Shown here: piece by piece, positions 5,337 to 6,030 of the stretch
Numbering within the stretch: position 1 is the first letter of the stretch
Layout: each line of letters begins with the position of its first letter
Origin: Deltaproteobacteria bacterium
GTDB lineage: Bacteria > Desulfobacterota > Desulfobacteria > Desulfobacterales > C00003060
NCBI GenBank assembly: GCA_019309245.1
Contig: JAFDGP010000045.1
Coordinates: 1-6,030 of the forward strand
Reading direction: 5' to 3'
DNA length: 6,030 nt
The notes under the pieces: generated by a model
Told to the model about the DNA's origin: nothing
Databases searched by the model: none
The model's input: the letters and a program-made list of their open reading frames with translations, nothing else
Position numbers and translations under genes: made by a program

Positions 5337-6030
5337 CTAGGCGTACGTGACCCCGCCGCCTTCCTTGCCGATATACACATCCGCCGCCTTCCTCACCCAA
5401 TCCCTTGAGGAGATATAATAAACCTTGGGATTGGTGCCCAGAACCTCAAGGAGCCTGAAGGCATTGGGAGAGTTTTTCAGCTCATGAACCTTATGTTTCG
5501 GATTGTTCAGATCCCCAAACGTGATGGCACCCGCCGGACACGCCTGGGTGCAGGCGGTTTGATATTCATCTTCGCCGATTTCTCGTCGCCCTTCAGCGTA
5601 GGCCTTGTTCCGCGCCCGTTGCAGCCGATGAAAACAAAAGCTGCACTTTTCGACGACACCCCGCATGCGGCAGGACACATCCGGATTCAGGTATTTCTCC
5701 ATGCCGGCCGGCCATTTGGGGTCCCACCAATTGAAAACCCGCACATGGTAAGGACAGGCCGCCATACAGTACCGGCAGCCGAAACAACGCGTATAGATCT
5801 GACTTACAATACCCGTTTCATGGTTGTAGTCCGTCGCCGTGGCAGGGCACACGGACACGCACGGTGTGTGGTGGTGTTCACCATGGCCCTCGCAGTGCTG
5901 ACAAGGCCTTGGGATGTAGCAGATATCAGCATCTGGAAAAGGCAACCCGTTGCTGATCTTGTAAACCCGCATCCATAAGTTCTGGGTCAACCGGTCATTC
6001 GTGTTTTCCGCCCTGAAGGAAATGTTGTTT
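5337..6030 (-). CDS. 4Fe-4S ferredoxin-type electron-transfer subunit (HmcB/NrfC-like), 5' end outside window
   Basis: The frame is open to the right edge, so the gene is partial. The TTG at 5990 is only an internal codon. The residues before it (ENTNDRLTQN, preceded by NNISFR) fit the stretch that follows the first cluster motif in this family, so that motif lies just outside. Numbered from the TTG, three further cysteine groups are visible: C30, C33, C44, C48; C69, C72, C75, C79 (CFGCRYCMAACP); and C116, C119, C147, C151. The usual DMSO-reductase-type four-cluster protein pairs motifs 1 with 4 and 2 with 3. The loop between C33 and C44 carries an unusual EGHGEHHHTP insertion. The protein passes electrons between a periplasmic donor or acceptor and the NrfD subunit encoded 35 bases downstream. 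A Tat signal would be expected if it is periplasmic, but the N-terminus is not visible. Confidence 0.92.
   Translation of the reverse strand, partial: NNISFRAENTNDRLTQNLWMRVYKISNGLPFPDADICYIPRPCQHCEGHGEHHHTPCVSVCPATATDYNHETGIVSQIYTRCFGCRYCMAACPYHVRVFNWWDPKWPAGMEKYLNPDVSCRMRGVVEKCSFCFHRLQRARNKAYAEGRREIGEDEYQTACTQACPAGAITFGDLNNPKHKVHELKNSPNAFRLLEVLGTNPKVYYISSRDWVRKAADVYIGKEGGGVTYA

Noticed and set aside
5301..5400. Upstream extension of the NrfD gene to 5400 or 5331.
   Set aside because: The extension is antisense-like sequence overlapping the Fe-S gene end and has no ribosome binding site. The ATG at 5301 has AAGGAG at the right distance.

Overview
The window looks like a chromosomal piece from a sulfate- or sulfur-reducing bacterium of the Desulfobacterota (former Deltaproteobacteria). 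This rests on gene content: a respiratory Fe-S/NrfD membrane module of the Hmc/Nhc kind, and an ArsR - methyltransferase - DsrE cassette of a type I associate with sulfur-metabolising anaerobes. No rRNA or marker gene confirms it. I see no tRNA, CRISPR array or intact mobile element.

Left part, + strand (1-1541): the 3' portion of an S13 D-Ala-D-Ala carboxypeptidase (PBP4/DacB type) enters from the left edge. Behind it lie what look like the decayed halves of a DUF4160/DUF2442 gene pair. Only a C-terminal tail of DUF4160 is recognisable (1221-1286). The DUF2442 gene (1267-1541) reads well in two frames, broken by one missing base in a Pro codon near 1384-1386. Positions 1542-1664 carry nothing I can name.

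Middle, - strand (1665-3094): a compact three-gene operon transcribed leftwards. It encodes an ArsR-family repressor, a class I SAM methyltransferase and a small DsrE-family protein with a CxxCxxxC motif. The first two genes overlap by ATGA, and the third starts on the base after the second one's stop. A perfect 14-bp palindrome (3060-3073) lies between a TATAAT box and the arsR start, so the operon is probably autorepressed. The likely theme is sensing and handling of a reactive sulfur or metalloid species; this is inference.

Intergenic region (3041-3563): besides the operator it holds two TGTAA-N4/5-TTACA dyads about four helical turns apart, a 39-codon + strand ORF with a good Shine-Dalgarno, and a 16-codon ORF resembling the first residues of a Y1/RAYT transposase.

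Right part, - strand (3564-6030): a leftward operon begins beyond the right edge. In transcription order it holds a multi-cluster ferredoxin-like electron-transfer subunit (5' end cut), a ten-helix NrfD/PsrC-family quinone-interacting subunit, a 53-aa single-helix protein that fits the size and position of HmcD, and a 62-aa two-helix protein. Together they should pass electrons between a periplasmic cytochrome c (expected upstream, outside the window) and the membrane quinone pool or cytoplasm. The two tiny membrane proteins and the His-rich insertion in the Fe-S subunit are the least described parts.
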